Positions 23,954 to 33,335 are shown, counted from the first letter of the stretch. The stretch is DNA of 64,000 nucleotides from Roseibacterium beibuensis (GCF_039542305.1 NZ_BAABHW010000004.1:186001-250000), one strand, 5' to 3'. Notes: generated by a model not told the origin, from the sequence alone. A program made the numbers and translations.

Positions 23954-26509
23954 CTACGCCGCGCTGGGGCGTTGCAGGGAATCCAGCGCCGACAGAACCA
24001 TGCCAGCCAAATCCGCATCGGGGTCGAACCGCAACGGGATGCCATGGGCAGACTGACGCAGCGCCTCTCCCTGCGCGCCGATGTCGAACCCGATCACGGG
24101 CAATCCCGTTTGCAGGACCTCGTGGGTGACATAGGAAAACGTTTCCGGCCAGACGGATGGCACAAGCCATGTCGCGACGTGGTAGCGTTCGGCCAGATGC
24201 GCAATCTCGTCGCGTTCGTAGCTGCCATGCAGCGTCACCGAGGGCCGCATCGAGAACGCCGGATCGACATTTCCGATCACGACCATGCGGTAGCCTGCCC
24301 CGTTCATTTCAATCCGCTCGGCTAGGTCGCACAGCAATTGACCGCCCTTGGCCCGGTTGATGTTGCCCAGGATGCCGATCACATGGCTGGACCCGTGGAC
24401 CGGGGGCGCAACGTTGCGCAAGTCCGCCGACAGCCTGTGAGGGCGCACACGCAGCGTATCGCCGCGCAATTCAGGATACACTTGTCGGACCAAGTCGGCG
24501 CTGCTTTCCGAGAACGCCCTGACTTCGTCACATTGGGCCAGGAACCTGCCCCAGCGCCTGCGCCATTCGGCCAATGACGTGGCCTCACCCGTCTTTGAAA
24601 CAGCGACATGTATCGGGTCCGTGCTGTCCGTTTCCGGCAATCCGCGGTAGCTGCCATCGGAATTCAGCAGGTTGTACGAGGGCGACAGCATGAAGAAGTC
24701 ATGCACACGCGCCGCGACACGATCATCGTGCCCGTGACGTTTCAGAGACAGCATCACATCGGGCAGGCTTGCCGGATCCGGGTACCCGACACCGCAGGAA
24801 TAGACGATCCGCAGGGCCGGCACGGGCGCGAGAATGCTCTGCACGACATCGAGCGCATCCGTCGTGCCGGCCACGACACCGCTGGCGCCATGCACCTCGA
24901 GTTGGAAAGGGTGCGCACCGCCAACCCGAAGGACCATCGCAGATTGGCCCTCGGCGATGAGACCCTCGATTTCGTCTTGCAGGGCGTGCTCTGCCCCGCC
25001 GCCCAGGGAATGCGCCACGAAGAGAGACAGCGGCCCGGACGCCGAGAACCCCGCCAAGGCCGCAGCCAGCGCCAAGCGCGGCGTCCTCAGGGGATCGCTG
25101 GCAATATAGCTCTGCACTTCCAGATCGTAGCCGGGATAGCGGCGCGCGATCATGGCGTTGGCCCGCAACACCAGTTCCAGCTTCGCATCCGAACCAAAGC
25201 TCTGTCCGCCCCGATGCTCCACGAACAGGTTGGGGATGGCGACGTGGCGCGCACCCATTGCGCGGACCTTCTGGCACCAATCCACTTCCTCGCCATAGCC
25301 GCGTCCGAAGGCCGGGTCGAACCGGGGGTGTCGTCCGAACCAGTGGGATGACAGAGCCATGCAAAATCCCACGCCGGTCGGCGCGGAGGGCAACCGTTGC
25401 CCATGTGTCAGCGTGCGCGCGACCGCGTCGAGCCGATCAACCATACCCGGCGGCAGATCCTGCGACCGCACGATCACCGGAACGGAAAAGATCTCGGCGT
25501 CATTCGACATCGGCGTGACGGACGCAATGCGTGAATCCGCAGCGAAGGGCGCGATCAGCCGCGACGCCCAACCGTCCGGCACCATGGCATCCGAGTTCAG
25601 GATCACCACGTGGCCCGCCCGGTGTTCGGCTTCGGCGAAGCCCTTGTTGACCGCCCCGACAAAGCCGAGATTCGTGTCGAGTTCGAACAGCGTCACCCGT
25701 TCGTCTGGCTGTTCGGACGCCCAGCTTCGCAAGAAAGGCCGAACACGCGCATCCGTCGACGCGTCGTCGATCAGGATAAGATGCCAGTCGAGATCGGTGT
25801 TCCGTGCAACCCGCGACAGGGCCTCGGGCAAAAGATCGAACGCGTTGTGAACCGGCAGGATGATCGTGATCGGTGTCGTGGGGGGCGGTGGCGCCAAGCG
25901 TTGGGGCTTGAAATCGCCCCTCGCAGAATTGGCTGCATCGCGCAGAAGGCCCGCCGGGGGCAATCCCAGATAGCGGCGATCGAGCGGGAGGCTCGGATGG
26001 ACGGCCTCGAGGCCGAGCGCGCGCTTCACGGCGGTCCGACTGGCGTGGTCGCGGCGCATGATCCACCTCATCCCCGCGGGCAGCGCCCGCGCCAGATCAC
26101 GCAGGAAGGCACGCCGCATCCGGCGTTTCGCCGCGGCAGACGGCGGGTCCGACGGATGCCTGACCGGGAACCGGCGCACGGCGCCAGACAGGCATTTCAC
26201 CTCCAGCGTCAGAGGCCGCGCAGTTTCGGGCACCGCGATTTCGAAACCGCTTTCAAGCGGCAACCCGGTTTTGCGGGCCACGTCCGCCCTCTGGATCGAG
26301 GGGCTGACCGTGACGCTGCCATCGGGCCAGACGACCGAAAGCTCGGACGCGGCGGTCCAACCAACGATGAAGAACTGCCCATTGGCCCGGAAAACCCGTT
26401 CGACATGCCCAAGGGGCCGCCGCCCGTCGCGTAGCAGCGAAAACCCTGCAAGGCGGTCTGCGTGATGCGCAGCATAGCGGAGGTACAAGGCATAGAGCCG
26501 ATAGAGCAT
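23954..26509 (-). CDS. Large glycosyltransferase with GT2 and GT4-like domains
   Basis: An 851-residue protein in three parts. The first 200 residues have no match I recognise. A GT2 domain covers about 215-470, with ITIILPVHNAFDLLPEAL, LILIDDAST and the metal-site region VILNSDAMVPDGW. The C-terminal part, about 690-840, looks like GT4, with GILGNINRAKGGQLL and VPSVWPETFSYVTHEVLQ followed by GLPVIGF. A bifunctional polymer- or O-chain-building enzyme is likely, using dTDP-rhamnose made by the genes beside it or another sugar. No signal peptide or clear membrane helix. The order of linkages cannot be told. Confidence 0.75.
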   Translation of the reverse strand: MLYRLYALYLRYAAHHADRLAGFSLLRDGRRPLGHVERVFRANGQFFIVGWTAASELSVVWPDGSVTVSPSIQRADVARKTGLPLESGFEIAVPETARPLTLEVKCLSGAVRRFPVRHPSDPPSAAAKRRMRRAFLRDLARALPAGMRWIMRRDHASRTAVKRALGLEAVHPSLPLDRRYLGLPPAGLLRDAANSARGDFKPQRLAPPPPTTPITIILPVHNAFDLLPEALSRVARNTDLDWHLILIDDASTDARVRPFLRSWASEQPDERVTLFELDTNLGFVGAVNKGFAEAEHRAGHVVILNSDAMVPDGWASRLIAPFAADSRIASVTPMSNDAEIFSVPVIVRSQDLPPGMVDRLDAVARTLTHGQRLPSAPTGVGFCMALSSHWFGRHPRFDPAFGRGYGEEVDWCQKVRAMGARHVAIPNLFVEHRGGQSFGSDAKLELVLRANAMIARRYPGYDLEVQSYIASDPLRTPRLALAAALAGFSASGPLSLFVAHSLGGGAEHALQDEIEGLIAEGQSAMVLRVGGAHPFQLEVHGASGVVAGTTDALDVVQSILAPVPALRIVYSCGVGYPDPASLPDVMLSLKRHGHDDRVAARVHDFFMLSPSYNLLNSDGSYRGLPETDSTDPIHVAVSKTGEATSLAEWRRRWGRFLAQCDEVRAFSESSADLVRQVYPELRGDTLRVRPHRLSADLRNVAPPVHGSSHVIGILGNINRAKGGQLLCDLAERIEMNGAGYRMVVIGNVDPAFSMRPSVTLHGSYERDEIAHLAERYHVATWLVPSVWPETFSYVTHEVLQTGLPVIGFDIGAQGEALRQSAHGIPLRFDPDADLAGMVLSALDSLQRPSAA

Positions 26510-26573
26510 AACGTGCAGCTATCCCAAAAGATGCAAACGCCAAACACGCCTCAGGCGGCCAGACGGAAATGCC

Positions 26574-27443
26574 TTAGAGCAAGGACTGCAAATAGCGTCC
26601 ATAGGCGTTCTTGGCGAACAGTTCGATCCGTTCCTCAAGCTGATCTGCGCTGATCCAGCCTCGGACATAGGCGATTTCATCCGGTGAACCGGTTTGCATC
26701 CCCTGCCGCTGTTCGAGGGTGCGAACGAAATTCCCGGCGTCGATCAGGCTTGTATGGGTCCCCGTGTCGAGCCAGGCAAACCCGCGCCCCATCCGTTCCA
26801 CGTGCAGGGCCGCGTCTGCCAGGTAGCTTTCCAGAAGTGTCGTGATCTCGAGTTCACCGCGGGCTGACGGTTTGACCTCCGCCGCGCGGTCGGGCGCGGA
26901 CCCGTCCAGGAAATAGAGCCCGGTGACAGCGAAATTCGACGGCGGAACGGCGGGCTTTTCGATGATGGATTTCACGCTGCCGTCATCGTCGAAATCGACC
27001 ACCCCGTAGCGTTCCGGGTCCGCCACGCGATAGCCAAAGACGGTGCCGCCCGTCTTGCGCTCATCCGCAGCAATCAGCAGGTTCGGCAGGCCGTGCCCGA
27101 AAAAGATGTTGTCGCCGAGAACCATCGCCGAGGGGCTGCCGGCCAGAAACTCGCGCGTCAGGAGATAAGCCTGCGCCAGGCCATCGGGGCTCTCCTGCAC
27201 GACGTAGGTCAGGTTGAGGCCCCATTGGCTGCCATCGCCAAGGGTGCGCTGGAATTGCGACTGGTCTTCCGGCGTGGTGATGATCGCGATGTCGCGGATA
27301 CCGGCCAGCATCAAGGTGCTGATCGGATAGTAGATCATCGGCTTGTCGTAGATCGGCAAAAGCTGTTTCGACACGCCGAGTGTGATCGGGTAGAGCCGCG
27401 TGCCGGACCCCCCGGCCAGGATGATACCTTTGCGCGTGGTCAT
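26574..27443 (-). CDS. rfbA: Glucose-1-phosphate thymidylyltransferase
   Basis: A 289-residue nucleotidyltransferase making dTDP-glucose from dTTP and glucose 1-phosphate, the first step to dTDP-L-rhamnose. It opens with KGIILAGGSGTRLYPIT, the nucleotide-binding signature with GSGTR. It also has QLLPIYDKPMIYYP, MVLGDNIFFGHGL, and the sugar-phosphate site IIEKP. Length matches RmlA. It overlaps rfbD by 4 bases (rfbD stop, rfbA start), so the four rfb genes run as one leftward operon C-B-(remnant)-D-A, with the glycosyltransferase further downstream. Confidence 0.95.
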   Translation of the reverse strand: MTTRKGIILAGGSGTRLYPITLGVSKQLLPIYDKPMIYYPISTLMLAGIRDIAIITTPEDQSQFQRTLGDGSQWGLNLTYVVQESPDGLAQAYLLTREFLAGSPSAMVLGDNIFFGHGLPNLLIAADERKTGGTVFGYRVADPERYGVVDFDDDGSVKSIIEKPAVPPSNFAVTGLYFLDGSAPDRAAEVKPSARGELEITTLLESYLADAALHVERMGRGFAWLDTGTHTSLIDAGNFVRTLEQRQGMQTGSPDEIAYVRGWISADQLEERIELFAKNAYGRYLQSLL

Positions 27444-28306
27444 CGATCAATTCCCTTGTTCCGTGAGAGAATCTGGAGGGTCTCGGTGAGATCGGATTTC
27501 CAATCCGGACGGTCTATCCCGAACGTGGCCTGCGTGGCGGCACAATCCAGACGCGAATTGGAAGGCCGCTTGGCCGGCGTCGGATAGGCCGAGGTCGGAA
27601 TGTCCTCGACCACACAGGGCAACCCCGCCTGGGCAAAGATCTCTCGCGCGAAATCCGCCCAACTGGCATCCGGCGCGCCCGAGAAATGGTAGGTGCCCCT
27701 CTTGTCCGGATCCTGCGTCAATTGCTCGGCGATCGCGAGGCAGGCGACGGCAATCCTGCCGGCGGCAGTCGGTCCACCGATCTGGTCCGCGATGATCGTC
27801 AGCTTCTCACGCTCTGCCCCGAGTCTCAGCATGGTCTTCACGAAATTCGCGCCATGCGGGGAAAACACCCAGGAGGTGCGCAAGATCGCGTGGGTCCCGC
27901 CAGCTGACCGAACGCCCTCTTCTCCGATCAGCTTGGATCGCCCGTAGGCGCCAAGCGGCCCTGTCGGATCGTCCGGAGACCACGGTGCGTCTCCATCGCC
28001 CGCGAAGACGTAGTCGGTCGAGATATGGACGAAGGGGATGCCCAGATCGGCACAGGCCTCGGCCATCGCGGTCGGCGCGGCCCCATTGACCAATGTGGCG
28101 AGGGCCTCTTCCTCCTCCGCCTTGTCGACGGCGGTGTAGGCGGCCGCGTTGATGACGGCGGTGGGCGCATGTGCCCGGATCGCTGCCGCACAGCCTGCGG
28201 GATCGCCGAGGTCGGCGGCGTCGCGGCCCAGGAAAATGGCGCCCTGCGCCCGCGCTCGGAGTTCTGTCGCCACCTGGCCCGTTGTTCCAAAGACCAGAAG
28301 CGTCAT
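27440..28306 (-). CDS. rfbD: dTDP-4-dehydrorhamnose reductase
   Basis: A 288-residue short-chain reductase that performs the last step to dTDP-L-rhamnose with NAD(P)H. It starts at MTLLVFGTTGQVATEL, the Rossmann GxxGQ motif of RmlD. It carries the catalytic YGRSKLIGE (YxxxK) near 125-133 and HISTDYVFAGDG before it. The start at 28306 overlaps the stop of a 45-codon sulfotransferase-like frame by ATGA. The longer frame to 28351 would place 15 foreign residues before the Rossmann strand. Confidence 0.93.
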   Translation of the reverse strand: MTLLVFGTTGQVATELRARAQGAIFLGRDAADLGDPAGCAAAIRAHAPTAVINAAAYTAVDKAEEEEALATLVNGAAPTAMAEACADLGIPFVHISTDYVFAGDGDAPWSPDDPTGPLGAYGRSKLIGEEGVRSAGGTHAILRTSWVFSPHGANFVKTMLRLGAEREKLTIIADQIGGPTAAGRIAVACLAIAEQLTQDPDKRGTYHFSGAPDASWADFAREIFAQAGLPCVVEDIPTSAYPTPAKRPSNSRLDCAATQATFGIDRPDWKSDLTETLQILSRNKGIDR

Positions 28307-28440
28307 GGGCGCCCGCCCTCCTTTTCCGGATCGGTAAGGGGCCCGAACCACGCGAACAGGAATTCCCGCACGACACCGCCCCCAGTGCCCGGCACATGAA
28401 CGAACGGCCCGAGCTTTCCCGCACCCTGCGCAACCGGCAT
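28303..28440 (-). pseudogene. 45-codon sulfotransferase-like remnant between rfbB and rfbD
   Basis: A short frame begins at 28440, four bases past the rfbB stop, and ends with a TGA overlapping the rfbD ATG. It is therefore perfectly set in the operon. Its core GPFVHVPGTGGGVVREFLF closely resembles the PAPS-binding N-terminus of sulfotransferases (general form FxHVPKTGGTS). However, the key Lys and Thr are replaced by Gly, and nothing follows. I read it as the 5' end of a lost sulfotransferase gene kept as a spacer or small peptide. Too short to prove; a novel small protein is the alternative. Confidence 0.5.
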
Positions 28441-28444
28441 CGCC

Positions 28445-29485
28445 TTATCCTGCCTTGCCCAACCGCTCGCCCACCCCGTCGCGGGCCTGAAGGGCGCGCC
28501 ACCAGTCCTCGTTTTCGAGATACCAGTCGACGGTCTTGGCCAGCCCCTCCTCGACAGTGACGGAGGGCGACCAGCCCAGTTCTTCGGTGATGCGGGTCGC
28601 GTCGATGGCATAGCGCAGGTCATGACCGGGGCGATCCGTGACGAACTCGATCAGACGGTCATGCGGCGCACCATCGGGGCGGCGCTCATCCAGCAGGGCG
28701 CAGATCGTGCGCACCAGGTCGATGTTTCGCCGCTCGTTGTTGCCGCCGATGTTGTAGCTCCGGCCCAGTTCGCCCTTCTCGCAGACCAGAAGAAGCGCAT
28801 CGGCGTGATCCTCGACGAACAGCCAATCGCGCACGTTTTCGCCCTTGCCGTAGACCGGGATGGGCCGCCCCGCCAAGGCGTTCAGGATCACGACCGGGAT
28901 CAGCTTCTCGGGAAAATGAAAAGGCCCGTAGTTGTTAGAACAATTGGTCAGGACAACCGGCAGCCCGTAGGTTTCGTGCCAAGCGCGCACCAGATGGTCC
29001 GACGCCGCCTTGGAGGCCGAATAGGGGCTGTTCGGGGCATAAGGTGTCTCTTCGGTGAAAAGGCCCGTTTCGCCCAGCGTGCCATAGACCTCGTCGGTCG
29101 AGATATGGTGGAAGCGGAAGCCAGCGGGGCGGCCTTTGCCCACCCAGTAGCTGCGCGCCGCCTCAAGCAGCGTGTAGGTGCCCGTCACGTTGGTGTCGAT
29201 GAAAGTGCCCGGGCCGTCGATCGACCGATCCACGTGGCTTTCGGCCGCAAGATGCATGATGGCATCGGGCTCGTGGGCGGCAAGGATCCGGTCCATGGCG
29301 GCGCGGTCCCGGATATCCGCCTTCTCGAAGGTATAGAGCGGCGACTCCGCGACGCTGGCCACGTTGTCGAGGCAGGCCGCGTAGGTCAGCGCATCCACAT
29401 TGACCACGTGATGTCCGCGAGAAATCGCAAGGCGAACCACCGCAGAGCCGATGAACCCGGCCCCGCCGGTCACGAGGAGTTTCAT
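28445..29485 (-). CDS. rfbB: dTDP-glucose 4,6-dehydratase
   Basis: A 346-residue extended short-chain dehydrogenase converting dTDP-glucose to dTDP-4-keto-6-deoxyglucose with bound NAD. It begins MKLLVTGGAGFIGSAVVRLA, and the catalytic region is HISTDEVYG followed by YSASKAASDHLVRAW (YxxxK). NCSNNYGPFHFPEKLIP and WLFVEDHADAL are further RmlB hallmarks. Length is normal. Its start codon shares one base with the rfbC stop. A homologue for UDP-sugars is unlikely given the rfbA and rfbC neighbours. Confidence 0.95.
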   Translation of the reverse strand: MKLLVTGGAGFIGSAVVRLAISRGHHVVNVDALTYAACLDNVASVAESPLYTFEKADIRDRAAMDRILAAHEPDAIMHLAAESHVDRSIDGPGTFIDTNVTGTYTLLEAARSYWVGKGRPAGFRFHHISTDEVYGTLGETGLFTEETPYAPNSPYSASKAASDHLVRAWHETYGLPVVLTNCSNNYGPFHFPEKLIPVVILNALAGRPIPVYGKGENVRDWLFVEDHADALLLVCEKGELGRSYNIGGNNERRNIDLVRTICALLDERRPDGAPHDRLIEFVTDRPGHDLRYAIDATRITEELGWSPSVTVEEGLAKTVDWYLENEDWWRALQARDGVGERLGKAG

Positions 29486-30054
29486 CAGCGGCGCTCCTCG
29501 TAAATGAACGGGCTTTCAAAGCCGGCAAAGGCCCCGGCTGCCGCATCCTTGTCCGACAGGATCGGATCAACCCCCTCCATCTGCCAATCGATCCCGATAT
29601 CGGGGTCGTCAAAACGCAGCGCGCCCTCGGTTTGCGGGGCATAGAAATCCGAGCACTTGTAGATGATCTCGGTATCCGGCACGCGGGTGACAAAGCCATG
29701 CGCGAACCCGGCCGGGATCAGCAGTTGCTTGCCATTCTCGAAACTCAATTCGACCCCAAACCAGCGCCCATAGCTCGGAGAGCCGCGCCGGAGATCCACG
29801 GCCACGTCGAACAGCGCACCGCGCCCGCAGCGCACCAGCTTGGCCTGCGCGTGCGGCGGTGCCTGGAAATGAAGGCCACGCACCGTGCCGAACTGCGCCG
29901 AGAGCGAATGATTGTCCTGCACGAAGTCGACCGTGATGCCGTGTTCGGCCAGCCGGTCGCGATTGTACGTCTCGCAAAAGAAGCCCCGCGCATCACCGAA
30001 GCGCGGCGGGATCAGAACAAGCAGATCGGGAATGCCGGTTTCTTCTACGTGCAT
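29485..30054 (-). CDS. rfbC: dTDP-4-dehydrorhamnose 3,5-epimerase
   Basis: A 189-residue cupin epimerase acting between RfbB and RfbD. Family motifs are IPPRFGDARGFFCETYNRD, FVQDNHSLSAQFGTVRGLHF with the catalytic His, AKLVRCGRGALFDVAVDLR, and LLIPAGFAHGFV. I chose the ATG at 30054 (MHVEETG) because it gives the normal RmlC length. ATGs at 30066, 30081 and further upstream are in frame, and none has a strong Shine-Dalgarno, so the start is uncertain by a few residues. As first gene of the leftward rhamnose operon, its promoter should lie in 30055-30195. Confidence 0.9.
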   Translation of the reverse strand: MHVEETGIPDLLVLIPPRFGDARGFFCETYNRDRLAEHGITVDFVQDNHSLSAQFGTVRGLHFQAPPHAQAKLVRCGRGALFDVAVDLRRGSPSYGRWFGVELSFENGKQLLIPAGFAHGFVTRVPDTEIIYKCSDFYAPQTEGALRFDDPDIGIDWQMEGVDPILSDKDAAAGAFAGFESPFIYEERR

Positions 30055-30195
30055 GTGTTTCGCCATCGACACCAGAACCATGTCGATCAAGGCCATCGAC
30101 ATAGGGACGGACCATGCCAGCCGCAACCTATGACCACAAGTGGCCAGCCCCTACCAAGAACGCCCTTGGCCGGTTTGTAACGCCCTGGGACAGGT

Positions 30196-32232
30196 TCAAT
30201 GCCGAAGGCCCATCCGAAGCGCGTCATAGATCCCGGCATGGATGTTGCGTGAGGCCACAGCATCACCGATCCTGTAGAGGATGAACTGCCCATCCTGCTC
30301 CGCCGCAAACGGGTCATCGTCACCCGCGATCAAGGCCCCGTAATCCACCGCACCCGCGTTTTTCGAAAGCGGTTTGAGCGCATGGTAAAGCTCGTCATTG
30401 GCCAGGGTGCCGTGCTCGACCACCACCTGGTCGACCACCCGGTCCTCGGCCCACCCCGGCGCATAGTCCGAGCCCAACGTCACGCGCAGCCGGTTGCCCT
30501 CTTTCACGACCGAGGACACCCGCGTGTTGATCGTTACGCGCGTGCCTGTCTCGTGGAAGGCCTGCATGTAAGGCACGTGGTTCATGCCCCCCATCTCGGG
30601 CGCGAAGAACCGCTCGGGGCTGACCAGTTCGAGGCGCGACCCTGCGCGCGCGATCACCTCGGCGGCACTCATGCCCTGGTGCCCGCCATTGTCGTCATAA
30701 ACCAGAACCTCGGCGGCGGGCTTCACCTCGCCCGACAGGATGTCCCAACTCGACACCGTCAGGTCATCCCCCGCCATCTCGGGGGCTTGCGGCAGGCCGC
30801 CCGTCGCGACGACCACGATGTCGGGTGACAGGGCGGTGACATCCTCCACCTCGGCGAAGGTGTTGTAGCGGATCTCGACGCCGAGACGCTCCAACTCGGA
30901 CAAGCGCCAATCCGTGATCCCGACAAGGTCGCGCCGCCGCGGGTTGGCGACCAACAGGTTGATCTGACCGCCCGCCCGGTCCGAGGCCTCAAGGACCGTC
31001 ACGGCATGTCCGCGTTCCGCCGCGACCCGCGCGGCCTCCAGCCCGGCGGGACCGGCCCCGACCACCACCACCTTCCGCTCCACGGAAACCAATGGAATAT
31101 CGTGCGGGATGCGCGCCTCGCGTCCGGTCGCGGCGTTGTGGATGCACAGCGCCTGCCCGCCCTCGTAAATCCGATCGAGGCAGTAGGTGGCCCCGACGCA
31201 AGGCCGAATACGGTCTTCCTCGCCCCGCGCGATCTTTTCGACGATATGGGGATCGGCGATATGGGCACGCGTCATGCCCACCATGTCCAGCTTGCCACTG
31301 GCCACCGCATGCCGGGCCGTGGCCACATCGGCGATCTTGGCGGCGTGGAAGATGGGGAACTTCACAGCCTCCCGCACCTCGCCTGCGAAATCGAGATGCG
31401 GGGAGGACGCCATGCCCTGGATCGGGATGACATTGGTCAGGGCGGCATCCGAGGCCACACGCCCCCGGATCAGGTTGAGGAAATCGACCTTGCCTGACTG
31501 CGCGAACCGACGGGCGATCTCGACGCCCTCTTCCCGGCTGAGACCGTGCTCGAACTGCTCATCGGCCACCAGGCGCAGGCCCATGATGAAGTCGGGGCCG
31601 ACAGCGTCGCGGATCGCGTCGATCACGCGCCATGCGAACAACATCCGGTTGTCGAGGCTGCCGCCATACTCATCCTCGCGCCGGTTCTGGTAGGGCGACC
31701 AGAACGCATCGAGAAGATGCCCGTAAGCCTCGATCTCGATCCCGTCGAGGCCCGCGGCCTGCATCCGCTGTGCCGCGGCGGCGTAATCGGCCACGATACG
31801 GTCGATGTCCCACTGTTCCATTTCTTTCGGAAATGCGCGATGCGCAGGTTCCCGCACCGATGAGGGGGCCACGACGGGCAGCCAATCGCCCTTGTTCCAG
31901 TTCGTCCGCCACCCGAGATGGGTCAACTGGATCATCACCGCGCAGCCATGGTCATGGCAGCTATCCGTCAGGTCGCGCAGGGGCTGCACGATCTCGTCGC
32001 GGTAGGCATGGAGGTTGCCGAAAGCCTCGGGGCTGTCGGCCGACACGACGGCTGACCCCGCCGTCATGGTCAGCGCGATGCCCCCCTTGGCCTTCTCGAC
32101 ATGGTACAGCCGATACTGTTCCAACGGCAGCCCGCCGTCCGAGTAGTTCGGCTCATGCGCGGTGGACATGAGCCGGTTTTTCAACGTCAGGTGCTTGAGT
32201 TGAAAGGGCTGCAATAGGGGATCGTCGTGCAT
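30196..32232 (-). CDS. TMADH/2,4-dienoyl-CoA-reductase-like NADH:flavin oxidoreductase
   Basis: A 678-residue two-part flavoenzyme. The N-terminal TIM barrel (about 1-335) is of the Old Yellow Enzyme type with FMN. An iron-sulfur segment spans 345-363. The C-terminal pyridine-nucleotide-disulfide-type domain has KVVVVGAGPAGLEAARVAAE. The general form is that of trimethylamine dehydrogenase and of N-methylproline or dimethylglycine demethylases, the last being my preferred reading. In the cluster motif, Cys345, Cys351 and Cys363 are present, but position 348, Cys in TMADH, is Ala (CVGATYC). It is transcribed alone. Confidence 0.75.
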   Translation of the reverse strand: MHDDPLLQPFQLKHLTLKNRLMSTAHEPNYSDGGLPLEQYRLYHVEKAKGGIALTMTAGSAVVSADSPEAFGNLHAYRDEIVQPLRDLTDSCHDHGCAVMIQLTHLGWRTNWNKGDWLPVVAPSSVREPAHRAFPKEMEQWDIDRIVADYAAAAQRMQAAGLDGIEIEAYGHLLDAFWSPYQNRREDEYGGSLDNRMLFAWRVIDAIRDAVGPDFIMGLRLVADEQFEHGLSREEGVEIARRFAQSGKVDFLNLIRGRVASDAALTNVIPIQGMASSPHLDFAGEVREAVKFPIFHAAKIADVATARHAVASGKLDMVGMTRAHIADPHIVEKIARGEEDRIRPCVGATYCLDRIYEGGQALCIHNAATGREARIPHDIPLVSVERKVVVVGAGPAGLEAARVAAERGHAVTVLEASDRAGGQINLLVANPRRRDLVGITDWRLSELERLGVEIRYNTFAEVEDVTALSPDIVVVATGGLPQAPEMAGDDLTVSSWDILSGEVKPAAEVLVYDDNGGHQGMSAAEVIARAGSRLELVSPERFFAPEMGGMNHVPYMQAFHETGTRVTINTRVSSVVKEGNRLRVTLGSDYAPGWAEDRVVDQVVVEHGTLANDELYHALKPLSKNAGAVDYGALIAGDDDPFAAEQDGQFILYRIGDAVASRNIHAGIYDALRMGLRH

Positions 32233-32358
32233 GTCAGGCCTCCGCTGGTCGGCGAAACCCTAGCCTGCCCCCTCGGGATCGAGAAAGCCCGGAACCGACA
32301 TGCGCAGGTCGGAAACGCCAGCTTTTCCGACCCGGAAAACTCGAGTTTTCCGCTGCCC

Positions 32359-33321
32359 CTAGCCGGTGATCCAGTCGAAGAACCCTTCGCCCGCCTCGGC
32401 GCGCAAATCGGCGGCCATCTCGGCGCCCAGCTTGGCGCCATCCTCGATCGGCGCGGTGCGGTCGGCGGTCAGAACCTCGGAGCCGTCGGGGCGCAGGATC
32501 TCGCCGCGCAGACGCAGCATGGTGCCGTCCAGTTCGGCCAGCCCCGCGATCGGCGTCTCGCAGGACCCGTCGAGACCGGCAAGAAACGCGCGTTCAGCCG
32601 CCAGGCGCTGGCCCGTCTGCACATCGTGAATCGCCGCCAGCATCTCGGCCGCGCGGCTGTCATCGCTACGCCGTTCGATCCCGATGGCGCCCTGCGCGAC
32701 GGCGGGCAGCACATCTTCGACTTCAATGGCGGATTTCACGACTTCGGTCATGCCCAACCGGCGCAGACCCGCCATGGCCAGGAAGGTCGCATCCGCCACC
32801 CCGTCGCCCAGCTTTTTCATCCGCGTCTGCACGTTGCCCCGGAATTCGACCACTTGCAGGTCCGGCCGGCGCGCCTTGAGCTGCGCCCGGCGGCGCAGCG
32901 ACGAGGACCCGACACGCGCGCCCTCGGGCAGCGAGGCCAGCGAGTCGTGGTTCAGCGACACGAAGGCGTCGCGCACATCCTCGCGCGGCAGGTAGGTGTC
33001 GAGGACCAGCCCGGGCGGCTGTTCCACCGGCATGTCCTTCATCGAATGGACCGCGATGTCGATCTTGCCGGTCAGCATGTCCTCTTCGATTTCCTTGGTG
33101 AAGAGGCCCTTGCCGCCCAGTTCCTTCAACGGCTTGTCGGCGTCGATCAGGCTGCGGTCGTCGCCGGTCGTCTTGATGACCACGATCTCGAATGCCTCTT
33201 CCGGCAGGTCGAAGGCAGCCATCAGGCGCGAGCGTGTCTCGTAGGCCTGCGCCAAGGCAAGCAGCGAGCCGCGGGTTCCGATTTTCAGGGGCGAAGCGGG
33301 GGTGGGCAGGTCGGTCGTCAT
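32359..33321 (-). CDS. hemC: Hydroxymethylbilane synthase (porphobilinogen deaminase)
   Basis: A 320-residue cytosolic enzyme that joins four porphobilinogens into the linear tetrapyrrole used for haem and, in phototrophs, chlorophyll. It has LKIGTRGSLLALAQA near 12-26, HSMKDMP near 92-98, VGSSSLRRRAQL, and Cys254 in GLDGSCETPIAG, which carries the dipyrromethane cofactor. Length is normal. It is divergent from hemE across a 123-base region, a frequent arrangement in Rhodobacteraceae, so the two may share regulation. Confidence 0.95.
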   Translation of the reverse strand: MTTDLPTPASPLKIGTRGSLLALAQAYETRSRLMAAFDLPEEAFEIVVIKTTGDDRSLIDADKPLKELGGKGLFTKEIEEDMLTGKIDIAVHSMKDMPVEQPPGLVLDTYLPREDVRDAFVSLNHDSLASLPEGARVGSSSLRRRAQLKARRPDLQVVEFRGNVQTRMKKLGDGVADATFLAMAGLRRLGMTEVVKSAIEVEDVLPAVAQGAIGIERRSDDSRAAEMLAAIHDVQTGQRLAAERAFLAGLDGSCETPIAGLAELDGTMLRLRGEILRPDGSEVLTADRTAPIEDGAKLGAEMAADLRAEAGEGFFDWITG

Positions 33322-33335
33322 GTCACTTCTCTACT

